Assembly: GCA_041739345.1 (NCBI GenBank)
Contig: JBGSNZ010000036.1
Location: forward strand, 62,001 to 126,000
Length of the DNA stretch: 64,000 nt
From: DIGJ01 sp041739345
Lineage (GTDB): Bacteria > Bacillota > Clostridia > Lachnospirales > Lachnospiraceae
Direction: 5' to 3'
Positions 9,291-19,052 of this stretch are shown here, one piece after another. A program made the translations under genes and the position numbers. The notes under the pieces were generated by a model that had not been told where the DNA came from, searched no databases, and worked only from the letters and a program-made list of their open reading frames with translations. How positions within the stretch are numbered: position 1 is the first letter of the stretch; every line of letters begins with the position of its first letter.

Positions 9291-11525
9291 TTAATAACTA
9301 TTCATTGGGTCATAATCAAACTGTATTGTAATATCTTTCATGTACTCTGAATATTTGATATAACCTTCTAAAAATTTTATGATTTCTATTAAATTTCGTT
9401 CCTCTTTATCCTTCAAATAAATCACTCGTCGATAAATATCATTGGCCTTCGAAACCGATGCTTTTGCAGGTCCGATTACCGTAGTATTACATATTCCCTC
9501 AATCTTTTCCTTTATAACGTTTGTGAACAGTTTACTTGTAGCTTCCAATTTTTCTTCCGATTCGCAACATAATAAAATTGCAACCATATGACCAATTGGA
9601 GGATAATCTAGCATTTTACGATATAAAAGTTCTTCCTCATAAAAAGCAACATAATTATTTGCTGCCGCATAACGAATACTATAGTGATCCGGATTGTATG
9701 TTTGTATTACAACATTACCTGCCTTTTCCCCTCGTCCAGCTCGACCGGATGCCTGAGCTAGTAAATCGTAGGTTCGCTCCGCCGCCAGATAGCTTCCGGC
9801 ATATAATGATAGGTCCGCTGCCAAAATTCCTACTAACGTAACTTCTGGAAAATCATGTCCTTTGACAATCATTTGTGTTCCTACTAGAATATCTACTTCA
9901 TGATTCGCAAACGCCTTGAGTATTTTTTGATGCCCTTCTTTTCCCGAAGTCGTGTCCGTATCCATTCGAATAACCGAAGCCATTGGAAATTCTTTCTTAA
10001 CCATTGCCTCTATCTTTTGTGTTCCAGTTCCAAATGCTGCAATGTAAGGAGAACCACACTCGGGACATAAGCTAACCATTGGTACTTCATAGCCACAATA
10101 ATGGCATATCAGTTTGCCATTGTTATGTGAAGTTAAGGAAATATCGCAATGAGGACATTTTAACACATGACCGCAACTACGACAAGAAACAAATCCCGCA
10201 TAGCCTCTTCTGTTAATAAATAGTATAATCTGCTCTTTCTTTTCAAGACGGTCCATTATAAGTTCACGTAAACGTTCGCTAAAGATAGATTTGTTTTTCT
10301 TCTTTAATTCTTCCCGAAGATCAACAACTTCAATCGAAGGTAAGTTCGCATTATTTGCACGATTTAAAAGAGTATAGAGTTTATATTGACCCGTCTGCGC
10401 TTTATAGAAACTTTCTACGGTTGGTGTTGCAGATCCAAGGATTACACTTGCATTTGCAATACGTGAGCGTTCAATTGCAGTCTCACGAGCGTGATACTTT
10501 GGATTTCCCTCACTTTTATAGCTTCCTTCCTGCTCTTCATCGATAATAATGAGGCCAAGACTTAAAAATGGAGTAAAAAGTGCTGACCGTGGTCCAATCA
10601 TAATATCAATTTCTCCATTTTTTGCACGCATATATTGATCGTAACGCTCTCCTTTGGACATTCGTGAGTTCAAAATAGAAATCCGTTCCCCAAATCGATT
10701 ATAAAATCGCATCACCATTTGATAGGTAAGTGAAATTTCCGGAATTAGCATAATTACCTGTTTACCTTCATTTAAGACAGCTTCAATAATCTCCATATAT
10801 ACTTCTGTCTTACCGCTTCCGGTAACACCATGGATTAAGTAGGTCTTTCGTTCACCTTCCTTATAGTCTTTGATGATTCCATCCACTATATTTAGCTGTT
10901 CCAAATTCAATTCCCATTTTTTCTTGCCAAATATCTGATCTTTAATAGGATTACGATACACAATCTGAGTTTCCTGCCGAATTAAATCAAGTCCAATCAT
11001 ACTGTTAATCGTAGATTGCGAAATATTTAGTTTATCCTTAAGAATACCGGATTCAATAATCGGGTTTTCAAGAAGCGACTGTAATAGTCTTGCCCTTCCT
11101 TTGTTATTCTTTTTTACAAACTCTGTTAATTTTTCTTGTGCAATCTCATTTGATACCGATAGGCAGATATATTTCATTTCTTTATTTTTAATGGTTGTTT
11201 TAACCGGTATGACCGTCTTTAATGCATCGTTCATTGTGGAGCCATAGGTTTCTTTCATCCAGTATGCCAGATAAATGAGTTGAGATTCTATTACGATACC
11301 ATTTCCACTGATCTCGTCGAGCTCCTTCATTTTATCAATATCCCAAGCTGGTGTCTGCGATAATCCAACAATATACCCTTTTATTTTGCGATTACCACGT
11401 CCAAATGGAATGATAACCGGTGCTCCAATGACAGCAGATGCCTCTTGCTCGGGCTTCACAATATATTGATATGTTTTATCCAGATTCTCATGAGAGATAT
11501 CGACAATTACATCTGCAAAAATCAT
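9291..11525 (-). CDS. priA: primosomal replication restart helicase PriA
   Basis: Superfamily 2 3'-5' helicase that reloads the replisome at stalled forks (744 residues from ATG 11525). The N-terminal 3'-DNA-end binding domain starts MIFADVIVDIS. The helicase core has the Walker A GVTGSGKTEVY, DEEQ box, GSATPTVES and a zinc-binding insert with four Cys pairs (CRSCGH, CPHCD, CHYCG, CPECGS). An in-frame upstream start at 11579 would add 18 residues without a ribosome site; ATG 11525 has GAGGT at the right distance. A gap of 119 bp separates it from murF. Confidence 0.96.
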   Translation of the reverse strand: MIFADVIVDISHENLDKTYQYIVKPEQEASAVIGAPVIIPFGRGNRKIKGYIVGLSQTPAWDIDKMKELDEISGNGIVIESQLIYLAYWMKETYGSTMNDALKTVIPVKTTIKNKEMKYICLSVSNEIAQEKLTEFVKKNNKGRARLLQSLLENPIIESGILKDKLNISQSTINSMIGLDLIRQETQIVYRNPIKDQIFGKKKWELNLEQLNIVDGIIKDYKEGERKTYLIHGVTGSGKTEVYMEIIEAVLNEGKQVIMLIPEISLTYQMVMRFYNRFGERISILNSRMSKGERYDQYMRAKNGEIDIMIGPRSALFTPFLSLGLIIIDEEQEGSYKSEGNPKYHARETAIERSRIANASVILGSATPTVESFYKAQTGQYKLYTLLNRANNANLPSIEVVDLREELKKKNKSIFSERLRELIMDRLEKKEQIILFINRRGYAGFVSCRSCGHVLKCPHCDISLTSHNNGKLICHYCGYEVPMVSLCPECGSPYIAAFGTGTQKIEAMVKKEFPMASVIRMDTDTTSGKEGHQKILKAFANHEVDILVGTQMIVKGHDFPEVTLVGILAADLSLYAGSYLAAERTYDLLAQASGRAGRGEKAGNVVIQTYNPDHYSIRYAAANNYVAFYEEELLYRKMLDYPPIGHMVAILLCCESEEKLEATSKLFTNVIKEKIEGICNTTVIGPAKASVSKANDIYRRVIYLKDKEERNLIEIIKFLEGYIKYSEYMKDITIQFDYDPMNSY

Positions 11526-11644
11526 TTTTACCTCATTTCTGCGCTGTTCTTTGCGCATATCAAGTTTGAACCTAGCCATCTAAGGCTCAAATCTTGTGGT
11601 TGAACGGTCTCTTTCAACCTTTTCTTCTTTGTTGCAATTTAACT

Positions 11645-13090
11645 TTATTGTTTCTCATAAGTTTCCCTTAGGGCATTTACAACTTGCTCCAAGTGCATAC
11701 CTCTTGAACCTTTAATTAGGATCCCATCGCCTTCTACTATCATATCTTTTAAGCATGAAATCGCATCTTCATTTTGTAAAAAGCTCTTTATACTCATTGT
11801 CTGATCGATACTTTTGGCTCCTTTGGCAATGGCTTTTGCCTCTTCTCCAATCGTTATGAGTACATTGATTTTATTTTTCAAATCACCTTTACTTGCTATA
11901 TACTCGCCTACCTCATAATGGCAATCATAGGATACTTCTCCTAGTTCCAAAACGTCAGCAAGTACTGCTATTCTTCGATTTAGATCCTGCAACTCCATTA
12001 ATACATTGATTCCACTTTTAATTGAATCTGGACTTGCATTATACGTATCATCGATTATTGTAACTTTGTTGGCTTCATATATCTGCCCACGCATTGCGAT
12101 TGGTGCATATGCTTTTAGACCTTGCTTTGCAACCTTTGGTTCTATTCCATACTGCTTTGCAACCATAAGTGCTGCAATTGCGTTTCCTACATTATGAATC
12201 CCTAGTACAGAGAGTGTAATAAGCTCATGGTCTTCTCCACAAACATAAGTAAACTCCGTTTCGTATCCATGCGTAGTAATATTCTTTGCATAAGCATCAG
12301 CTGCCTCATCCAAACCATAGTATCTGCAGGAAGCCTTTGTAAGCACTTTCTTTGTTTGTTCAGAAGCTTTTATATCAATCTTTCTTCCGATTTCTTTTAG
12401 TAAGACATCATCATTATTTAAATAAAGATGTCCGCCTTCCATCATTTCATTAACGATATTCAACTTTTCATTTCGAATGTTTTCTTTGCTTCCTAGCTGT
12501 CCAATATGAGATACCCCGATATTCGTCATAATAACAGTCTCCGGTTTTGCAATTTGTGAAAGACGTATCATCTCCCCTTCTTCGCTCATTCCCATCTCAA
12601 TGACAGCAATTTGCGTTGTATCTTCAATTTCAAACATCATGAGCGGAAGTCCTATTTGACTATTCATATTACCAGCTGTTTTTAACACCTGATATTTCGT
12701 TTCCAGTGCTGCTGCCACCATTTCTTTTGTCGTTGTTTTACCTACACTTCCAGTGATTCCAATAATGGGAAGTGTAAAGAGGCTACGGTAATACGCTGCA
12801 AACTTTTGAAGTGCACGCTGTGTATTTTCCACATAGATATAACACCCCTCCCCAACACAGTCATTTGCTGATTTGTGTTTGGAAGTAAAGGTAGCTTTTG
12901 CACCCAATAAAAAAGCACTATCAATAAATTTATGAGCATCCACTCGCTCTCCTATAATAGGAACAAACAAGGCACCTGGAAGGATTTCCTTTGAATTTGT
13001 GCTAACCGAAGTGATATCTTCGTACTCGTTTCCACAAAGTAAAGTTCCTCCAACTGCTTTTACGATTTCTTTGATACAAATTGGTTTCAT
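11645..13090 (-). CDS. murF: UDP-MurNAc-tripeptide--D-alanyl-D-alanine ligase
   Basis: Mur ligase that adds D-Ala-D-Ala to UDP-MurNAc-tripeptide, the last cytosolic precursor step (481 residues from ATG 13090). The ATP-binding motif GITGSVGKTTTKEMV is at about residue 113; IDDTYNASPDS is the conserved C-terminal domain entry. A GTG at 13102 in frame falls on the ribosome site GGGAGGG, so the ATG is preferred. It follows murE by 18 bp. The downstream 119-bp gap to priA is the largest in this operon and may hold an internal promoter, but none is clear. Confidence 0.97.
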   Translation of the reverse strand: MKPICIKEIVKAVGGTLLCGNEYEDITSVSTNSKEILPGALFVPIIGERVDAHKFIDSAFLLGAKATFTSKHKSANDCVGEGCYIYVENTQRALQKFAAYYRSLFTLPIIGITGSVGKTTTKEMVAAALETKYQVLKTAGNMNSQIGLPLMMFEIEDTTQIAVIEMGMSEEGEMIRLSQIAKPETVIMTNIGVSHIGQLGSKENIRNEKLNIVNEMMEGGHLYLNNDDVLLKEIGRKIDIKASEQTKKVLTKASCRYYGLDEAADAYAKNITTHGYETEFTYVCGEDHELITLSVLGIHNVGNAIAALMVAKQYGIEPKVAKQGLKAYAPIAMRGQIYEANKVTIIDDTYNASPDSIKSGINVLMELQDLNRRIAVLADVLELGEVSYDCHYEVGEYIASKGDLKNKINVLITIGEEAKAIAKGAKSIDQTMSIKSFLQNEDAISCLKDMIVEGDGILIKGSRGMHLEQVVNALRETYEKQ

Positions 13091-13108
13091 TTTCCCTCCC
13101 ACGAATCG

Positions 13109-14566
13109 TTATCTTTCTTCCAATATTTCCTGAATCAGTTCTCTCTCATCCATATGGTACTTTTTACCTTTAATTTCCTGGTAATCTTCATGTCCTTTTC
13201 CAGCAAGTACTATAACATCACCTTCTATTGCATGATCAATACAATACTTAATCGCTTCCTTACGATCAATGATTGTAACGTATTCGCCATCTGCCTTTTT
13301 TACACCACTAACGATATCGTCTAATATTGCCTGTGGTTCTTCATCTCTAGGATTATCAGAGGTCACAACGGTGAAATCAGCTAACTTGGATGAAATTTCT
13401 CCCATTTCATAGCGGCGTAGCTTGGAACGATTTCCGCCACATCCAAACAAACATACCAAACGCTTTGGCTTGTATTCGCGAAGTGTTACTAGTAAGCTTT
13501 CTAAGCTCATCGCATTATGTGCATAATCTATCATTAAAGTATATTTATCCGATACTGGAATCATTTCGATTCGGCCCTTTACCTGCACTTTGCTCAAAGC
13601 ATTTTGTATCATTGGAATTTCTACATTAAAATGTCTGCAGATTGCAATTGCCGTCAAGGAATTGTAAACACTGAATATTCCAGGTACATCTACTGTAGCA
13701 TGAAAATCCATAATACCCTTCACATCATAAGATACCCCTAAATAACCTGGCTCTTTAAATAGCTCCACCTGTTCCGCACGTAAGGTTGCATCTTTCGCAA
13801 AACCGTATGTCTCAATTGCACAGGTATGACCTTTGATTACCTGCTCATAGTATTCACTATCTTTATTTAAAATTCCCTGCTTGCATTGTTTAAATAGCAT
13901 GCTCTTGCAATGGATATAATCCTCCATATTTTCGTGTTCATTTGGTCCAATATGATCTGGCTCTAGGTTCGTAAAGATACCATAGTCAAACACAAATCCC
14001 GCAACACGATGTAACATTAATCCTTGTGAAGAAACTTCCATAACGACTGCCTGACAGCCTGCATCTACCATCTTTTTAAAGGTTTCCTGAACAATGTAGG
14101 ATTCTGGTGTGGTATTGCTTGCGGGAATATGTTCATTCCCGATAATTGTCTCTATCGTTCCAATCAGACCTGTCTTAATTCCTGATTTTTCTAATATGGA
14201 ACGAACCATATAGGTAGATGTTGTTTTCCCCTTCGTTCCTGTAATACCAATTGTTTTTAGTTTTCTCGCGGGATGACCAAAAAAGGCTGCTGCCATACAC
14301 GCTAGTGCAAGCCTTGTATTTTCGACTTGAATGACTGTCACATGTTCAGGTACCGTAACTGGTCTTTCTACAATCAATGCAGTCACACCTTTATCTGCCA
14401 CTTCATTTGCAAAATCATGTCCATCACGCACTGCACCGCTCACGCATACGAAAACGCTACCTGGTTTTGCTTTTCTAGAATCATAGATAAGTTCTTCTAT
14501 CTGGGATTCTTCATTTCCTTGTAATATCTGATATGATAATTCTTTTAATAAATCAATTAACTTCAT
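13109..14566 (-). CDS. murE: UDP-MurNAc-L-Ala-D-Glu--meso-2,6-diaminopimelate ligase
   Basis: Adds the third amino acid to the peptidoglycan stem (485 residues). The P-loop is GITGTKGKTTSTYM at about residue 109. The amino-acid specificity loop reads DNPRDEEP, the DNPR form that is characteristic of meso-diaminopimelate-adding enzymes rather than Lys-adding ones. This fits the dapF gene immediately upstream, which makes meso-DAP. AGGAG precedes the ATG at 14566. Confidence 0.97.
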   Translation of the reverse strand: MKLIDLLKELSYQILQGNEESQIEELIYDSRKAKPGSVFVCVSGAVRDGHDFANEVADKGVTALIVERPVTVPEHVTVIQVENTRLALACMAAAFFGHPARKLKTIGITGTKGKTTSTYMVRSILEKSGIKTGLIGTIETIIGNEHIPASNTTPESYIVQETFKKMVDAGCQAVVMEVSSQGLMLHRVAGFVFDYGIFTNLEPDHIGPNEHENMEDYIHCKSMLFKQCKQGILNKDSEYYEQVIKGHTCAIETYGFAKDATLRAEQVELFKEPGYLGVSYDVKGIMDFHATVDVPGIFSVYNSLTAIAICRHFNVEIPMIQNALSKVQVKGRIEMIPVSDKYTLMIDYAHNAMSLESLLVTLREYKPKRLVCLFGCGGNRSKLRRYEMGEISSKLADFTVVTSDNPRDEEPQAILDDIVSGVKKADGEYVTIIDRKEAIKYCIDHAIEGDVIVLAGKGHEDYQEIKGKKYHMDERELIQEILEER

Positions 14567-14617
14567 TTTGTCTCCTATCCTTCACATGTTTTCTACGCAT
14601 AGCAAGTTTGCGACTTT

Positions 14618-15460
14618 TTATAAATTACTGATATCAATTTCACCGTCAAATACAGTAGTTGCTGGACCCGTCAGGAAGATGTGGTTAGTACCTTTGTCAT
14701 AGCGAATGGATAAATCTCCTCCTAATAAATGAACGAGAACTTCATCCTCTGTTTTTTCGTTTAAAATACAGGCATAAACGCTGGCACACGCTCCTGTTCC
14801 GCAAGCAAGTGTTTCTCCACTTCCTCGTTCCCAAACTCTCATATTAATCGTTTTTCGATCAATGACCTGTATAAATTCTGTATTAATCCGCTTTGGAAAT
14901 AATGCATGGTTTTCAAATTTTGGTCCAATTTCCTGAATTTTAATGGTGCTTGTATCTTCCACAAATGTAATTGCATGCGGATTTCCCATAGAAACACAAG
15001 TAATTGGATATATCGTACCCATAATTTCGATCGGCTTTTCTATGATTATCTCATCCTCTGATAATACCGGTACAAGTGATGGCTTCGTAATAGGTTCACC
15101 CATATCAACGGTAACCGTCTTTACTTTTCCATCTTCAATTTGCAAATCTAAAACTTTCACTCCGGCCTTGGTTTCAACCGTAATGGCAGTTTTATTAAGA
15201 ATTCCATAATCAAAGGCATACTTTGCAACACAACGGATTCCGTTACCACACATTTCACCTTCTGAGCCATCCGCATTGTACATACTCATTTTGATGTCTG
15301 CCTCCTTAGAAGGCTTTATTAAAATCAAGCCATCCGAACCAATTCCAAAATGTCTATCACTGACAAACTTTGCAACCGTTTCAGGATGATCTACTTTTTC
15401 CTTAAAATTGTTAACATAAACATAATCATTTCCACATCCATGCATTTTCGTAAACTTCAT
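14618..15460 (-). CDS. dapF: diaminopimelate epimerase
   Basis: Cofactor-free epimerase converting LL-DAP to meso-DAP for lysine and wall synthesis (280 residues). The two catalytic cysteines are visible in EMCGNGIRC (about residue 76) and in ETLACGTGAC (about residue 224). It is the first gene after a strong promoter at 15536-15564 and supplies the substrate for MurE next door. Confidence 0.97.
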   Translation of the reverse strand: MKFTKMHGCGNDYVYVNNFKEKVDHPETVAKFVSDRHFGIGSDGLILIKPSKEADIKMSMYNADGSEGEMCGNGIRCVAKYAFDYGILNKTAITVETKAGVKVLDLQIEDGKVKTVTVDMGEPITKPSLVPVLSEDEIIIEKPIEIMGTIYPITCVSMGNPHAITFVEDTSTIKIQEIGPKFENHALFPKRINTEFIQVIDRKTINMRVWERGSGETLACGTGACASVYACILNEKTEDEVLVHLLGGDLSIRYDKGTNHIFLTGPATTVFDGEIDISNL

Positions 15461-15535
15461 GAATCCAAATCTCCTTTTCCTTATCCTTCTGCGAGAGAAG
15501 TTTTACTTATAAATAACAAAAAGCTCTAATACTTA

Positions 15536-15564
15536 ATTATATGTCAATTTCATAGGTGTGTCAA
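15536..15564 (-). promoter_or_regulatory. consensus sigma-A promoter for the dapF operon
   Basis: On the minus strand, TTGACA (15559-15564) and TATAAT (15536-15541) are separated by exactly 17 bp, a perfect match at both boxes. Predicted transcription start is near 15529, leaving a leader of about 70 nt before dapF. It is divergent from the L,D-transpeptidase gene. All genes down to the left edge read the same way with small gaps, so it is probably the main promoter of the block. Confidence 0.85.
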
Positions 15565-15667
15565 ACTTGCTTGCTCTCTGATTTTTGTACTGGTAAGAAT
15601 TTAAGATGTCATTTTACTTTCAAGTGTGTTAGTATTATATTGTAAATTTTTAAAGGAGACGCACGTT

Positions 15668-17041
15668 ATGATACACAGAAAAAAAATATTACTTTGGATT
15701 TTTTCCTTGATTTCTATCGTTGCTTTGATCATATACCTATCTATTGCATTTCATTACCGTACACATTTTTATTCCGGATCGTTTATCAACAACATTAACT
15801 ATTCTGGTAAAACGGTGGAAGCAGTGGAAGCTGATATTGACAATGAAATTTCCAAATACCAAATAACCATTCAAGGCCGTAATGGTGTACATGATACTAT
15901 TCATGCCGCAGACATCGATTATCATTATGTGTCTGATGGGCAAGTTCAGGCATTAAAAGACAAACAAAATCCTTTTCTTTGGCCCTTTTCTTTTTTTACA
16001 AAGAAGCATTTAGATATGCAGATAGCATGTAAGTATGATGAAAAATTATTATTAAATAGTATAAATGGTCTTCTCTTTTTTCTTGATGATGTGGTAAAAG
16101 AGCCAAAAAATGCAGAGATTCTTTATGGTGAGAATGGCTATTATATTAGTCCAGAGGATTGGGGCACTACGCTTGACCTAACCAAGGTACAGTCTGCACT
16201 CAATGCAGCAATTAGTGAAAGCAAGTCTACACTATCTTTGGAAGGCACCCATTGTTACATCGATCCAACCATTCTATCAAGTGATGAAGCCGTACAAACA
16301 GCACTCGAAACATTGTTAAAATATACGAGTTCTACCATTACTTATGATTTTGGAGATCGTACCGAAGTTTTAGACCGTTCCATTTTATATGAGTGGGTAA
16401 CGGTTGATGAAAACTTTAATGTTGCTTTAAATCAGCAAAAAGTCATTGATTATGTGAATTATCTTGGATACTACTATACTACGTTCTCTTCTACCCGTGA
16501 TTTTATCCGCCAGGACGGAAAGACGATTCAGGTACGTGGTGGCGATTATGGTTGGATTATCAATCGTTCCAAAGAAGTGGAAGAATTATACCAGCTTGTT
16601 CTAAATGGAGAAAGCGAAACAAGAGAACCTATTTATTCCCAAACTGCTATATCCAGAAATAAAAACGACATTGGCACTACATATGTAGAAGTCAATCTAA
16701 AGAAGCAGCACCTATGGCTCTTCGTAGATGGTAAGCAGGTACTCGATTCTAAAATAGTTACTGGAAATATAAGCAAAGATTATGCCACACCACCTGGAAT
16801 ATATGCTATAACATACAAAGAACATGATGCAACGCTTGTTGGTCAGGATTATAGTTCACCGGTTAGGTACTGGATGCCATTTAATAAAAATATTGGTTTT
16901 CATGATGCTCCTTGGAGAAAAGAATTTGGAAAGAAAATTTATGAGACAAGAGGTTCTCATGGATGTGTGAATATGCCGCCTAAAAAAGCCGCGAAATTAT
17001 ACGATAATATACAAAAAGGAACACCGGTAGTCATTTATTGA
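15668..17041 (+). CDS. L,D-transpeptidase with N-terminal membrane anchor
   Basis: YkuD-fold transpeptidase that makes 3-3 crosslinks in peptidoglycan (457 residues from ATG 15668). One N-terminal membrane helix (about 8-28) is followed by a YoaR-like putative peptidoglycan-binding region (about 30-325), and the catalytic domain at the C-terminus has IGFHDAPW and SHGCVNMP with the catalytic Cys at about 433. The start was chosen at MIHRKK because AAAGGAGA lies about 9 bases upstream; the longer open frame has none. A weak promoter (TTTACT, 17 bp, TATATT) lies just upstream. Its 3' end overlaps tdk by 7 bp tail to tail. Confidence 0.93.
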   Translation: MIHRKKILLWIFSLISIVALIIYLSIAFHYRTHFYSGSFINNINYSGKTVEAVEADIDNEISKYQITIQGRNGVHDTIHAADIDYHYVSDGQVQALKDKQNPFLWPFSFFTKKHLDMQIACKYDEKLLLNSINGLLFFLDDVVKEPKNAEILYGENGYYISPEDWGTTLDLTKVQSALNAAISESKSTLSLEGTHCYIDPTILSSDEAVQTALETLLKYTSSTITYDFGDRTEVLDRSILYEWVTVDENFNVALNQQKVIDYVNYLGYYYTTFSSTRDFIRQDGKTIQVRGGDYGWIINRSKEVEELYQLVLNGESETREPIYSQTAISRNKNDIGTTYVEVNLKKQHLWLFVDGKQVLDSKIVTGNISKDYATPPGIYAITYKEHDATLVGQDYSSPVRYWMPFNKNIGFHDAPWRKEFGKKIYETRGSHGCVNMPPKKAAKLYDNIQKGTPVVIY

Positions 17042-17054
17042 CCACCGGTGTTTC
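17018..17054. terminator. bidirectional terminator built into two coding ends
   Basis: A near-perfect inverted repeat pairs GGAACACCGGTAGTCA with TGACCACCGGTGTTTCC around a short loop. It has an A-run on its left (17012-17017) and T-rich sequence on its right. It spans the last codons of both the L,D-transpeptidase gene (+) and tdk (-), whose 3' ends overlap, so one hairpin inside both reading frames can end both transcripts. Confidence 0.75.
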
Positions 17055-17601
17055 CTTCATTGTAATGTTTTCTGCAAAGTGAAATATAACTTTCATTTCC
17101 ACCCATCATAATTTGTTCACCATTATATATAACTGTTCCGTCTACTAGTCTTGCATTACAGTTTGCTCCCCTACCACACCAGCAAACCGTCTTAATTTCC
17201 TCAATTTTATCTGCCCATGCCATGAGCCACATGGAACCTTCAAACAAATCATGCTTAAAATCAGTACGTAGACCATAGCAGATTACTGGTACTTCAAAAT
17301 CATCTACAATATGAACTAAAAATTCAACCTGAGATTTGGATAGAAACTGTGCTTCATCCACTATAATACAAGAATAATTTTGAATTACTTCCTCCGACAT
17401 CTGTTCTAAATCTTCCATATACTCACATGGTTTTTCCAATCCGATTCTGGAACGAAGGACTATCTTGCCATCACGACTATCTAACTTTGGCTTTATTAGT
17501 AGTGCATCCTTTCCTCGCTCTATATAATTATACTGAACCATTAATGCATTTGCGGTTTTTGAGCTTCCCATCGCTCCATGTCGAAAGTATAGCTTCGCCA
17601 T
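17035..17601 (-). CDS. tdk: thymidine kinase (TK1 type)
   Basis: Phosphorylates thymidine for pyrimidine salvage (188 residues). P-loop variant GAMGSSKTANA, the Walker B-like CIIVDEAQFL with catalytic Glu, and a zinc-binding lasso with CWCGRGANC and CRKH near the C-terminus are visible. The P-loop has Ser-Ser-Lys where most TK1 enzymes have Ser-Gly-Lys, as is common in Clostridia. The gene is read leftward, ending tail to tail with the transpeptidase gene. Confidence 0.93.
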   Translation of the reverse strand: MAKLYFRHGAMGSSKTANALMVQYNYIERGKDALLIKPKLDSRDGKIVLRSRIGLEKPCEYMEDLEQMSEEVIQNYSCIIVDEAQFLSKSQVEFLVHIVDDFEVPVICYGLRTDFKHDLFEGSMWLMAWADKIEEIKTVCWCGRGANCNARLVDGTVIYNGEQIMMGGNESYISLCRKHYNEGNTGGQ

Positions 17602-17621
17602 ATTCTTCCCCCTATTATCTT

Positions 17622-18146
17622 CTAATATCCGTTTTCTAAAAACCCTAAGATTTTCTTCACATAATTTTGTGTTTCGGTAAATGGAGGAATTCCACCATAT
17701 TTATTTACATTTCCACTGCCTGCATTATAGGCAGCAAGTGCTAAAGAGACATCCCCATCATATTCATCTAATTTCTTAGAAAGATAGTTTGCTCCTCCCA
17801 TAATATTTTGTTCTGCATCAAAGGAATCTGAGACCCCAAGTTCTTTTGCCGTTTCTGGCATAAGCTGCATTACGCCCTGGGCACCGCTCGTTGACACAGA
17901 TGTTGTATCAAAATCAGATTCCGCTTTGGCAACTGCCTTTAATAACTCAGCTGAAATATCATAGGTATTTGCTGCCTTTTCAAAAATAGAATCTAATTCT
18001 GTCTGGGTATATTTTTTTGCTGATGCCTGATTTAAAACTTGCGTAAACCCTCCGCTACTTTGTGTCTTTGCCGTCGAGACCGTTCGGCTGACACGTTCAA
18101 TACTCATATAGGTTCTTCCTGTTACCGAATTTAAATCGCCTATCAT
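17622..18146 (-). CDS. lytic transglycosylase (SLT/Slt70 domain), no signal peptide
   Basis: The C-terminal two thirds of this 174-residue protein form an SLT domain: catalytic Glu in AKAESDF, then SGAQGVMQLMPETAKELG and AYNAGSGNVNKYGG. Such enzymes cleave the glycan strand with formation of 1,6-anhydroMurNAc. The N-terminal 55 residues are Ser/Thr/Gln-rich and there is no hydrophobic signal peptide, which suggests export through a specialised system (for example a flagellar route) or action during lysis; that is inference. It is encoded between tdk and lepB with small gaps. Confidence 0.88.
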   Translation of the reverse strand: MIGDLNSVTGRTYMSIERVSRTVSTAKTQSSGGFTQVLNQASAKKYTQTELDSIFEKAANTYDISAELLKAVAKAESDFDTTSVSTSGAQGVMQLMPETAKELGVSDSFDAEQNIMGGANYLSKKLDEYDGDVSLALAAYNAGSGNVNKYGGIPPFTETQNYVKKILGFLENGY

Positions 18147-18173
18147 GTGCTTCTCCTCTTTTGCATGTTACAA

Positions 18174-18719
18174 TCACGTTTCAAAATTACCAATAGAATC
18201 AAATGGCCATATCCGTACCAATGCTTTTCCAACAATTAAATCTTCATTTATCGGTCCAACCTCCTGATAGCGGCTATCATAGCTCACTTCACGATTATCA
18301 CCCATCACAAAATATTCATCGTCCCCCAATGTTAAAGGTTCTCCTGCAATTCCTTGATAGTCGATTGGATCCTTTCCATAATCTTCTTCTAATACTTCAC
18401 CATTAATATATATGGTTTCGCCAATAATCTGTAATGTTTCGCCTGGAAGACCAATTACACGTTTTACATAATACTCGCCTTCATCTTTTCCATAAGGATA
18501 AAATACAACTACGTCAAACCGATCAGGCTTTCCAACGATATAGGAAACTTTTTCCACCAAAAGGTTATCATTATTATGAAGTGTTGTTTCCATCGAAGAT
18601 CCACTTACTATGGTTCGTTGTACTACAAATCTAGGAATTACAATCACACACATTAAAATAATGATTGCATCAATTAACAGTTCTTTATATGTAGAAAATC
18701 TACTTTTCTTGTCTTCCAT
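18174..18719 (-). CDS. lepB: signal peptidase I
   Basis: Membrane protease that removes signal peptides from secreted proteins (181 residues). One N-terminal membrane helix (about 13-33), catalytic Ser in VSGSSMETTL, catalytic Lys in YYVKRVIGLPGE, and the later boxes GDNREVSYDSR are present: a Ser-Lys dyad enzyme of type I. Its start is 87 bp from the rpoZ stop with the rpoZ terminator between, so it is either expressed by readthrough or from a weak promoter that I cannot identify. Confidence 0.95.
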   Translation of the reverse strand: MEDKKSRFSTYKELLIDAIIILMCVIVIPRFVVQRTIVSGSSMETTLHNNDNLLVEKVSYIVGKPDRFDVVVFYPYGKDEGEYYVKRVIGLPGETLQIIGETIYINGEVLEEDYGKDPIDYQGIAGEPLTLGDDEYFVMGDNREVSYDSRYQEVGPINEDLIVGKALVRIWPFDSIGNFET

Positions 18720-18749
18720 TTTAAAATGCTCCCATTTTTTATTTATGAG

Positions 18750-18788
18750 AAAACCACAAGAAACAAATCGTCAAGGTTTCTCGTGGTT
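18750..18788 (-). terminator. terminator of the rpoZ operon
   Basis: Minus-strand stem CCACGAGAAAC/GTTTCTTGTGG with an 11-base loop, followed by TTTTC. It lies between the rpoZ stop and the lepB start. Confidence 0.75.
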
Positions 18789-18805
18789 ACTATTCATTAT
18801 CTATG

Positions 18806-19048
18806 TTATTCTTCTTCCTCGTCGTCTCCAACGATTTTGACTTTTGATTGATATAATTCATCAATTGCTTGTGACAATGGTTTTGGACATTTGGATTTAA
18901 CCAAAGGTTCGCTTCCTTCAATAATCTGTCTTGCACGTTTTGAAGTTGCTAATACGATAGAATATCTGGAATTAACTACTTTCTGTTCGCCTGGCTCAAC
19001 CTCACTATTTACAATTGCCATTAAATCCGTATAAGATGGATGTAACAT
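18806..19048 (-). CDS. rpoZ: RNA polymerase omega subunit
   Basis: Small subunit (80 residues) that assists assembly of RNA polymerase. The N-terminal PSYTDLM and the central NSRYSIVLATSKRARQI helix are the omega signature; the tail is acidic (GDDEEEE). It is 4 bp after gmk in the conserved order yicC-remA-gmk-rpoZ and has an AGGAG site before the ATG. Confidence 0.95.
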   Translation of the reverse strand: MLHPSYTDLMAIVNSEVEPGEQKVVNSRYSIVLATSKRARQIIEGSEPLVKSKCPKPLSQAIDELYQSKVKIVGDDEEEE

Positions 19049-19052
19049 ATTA

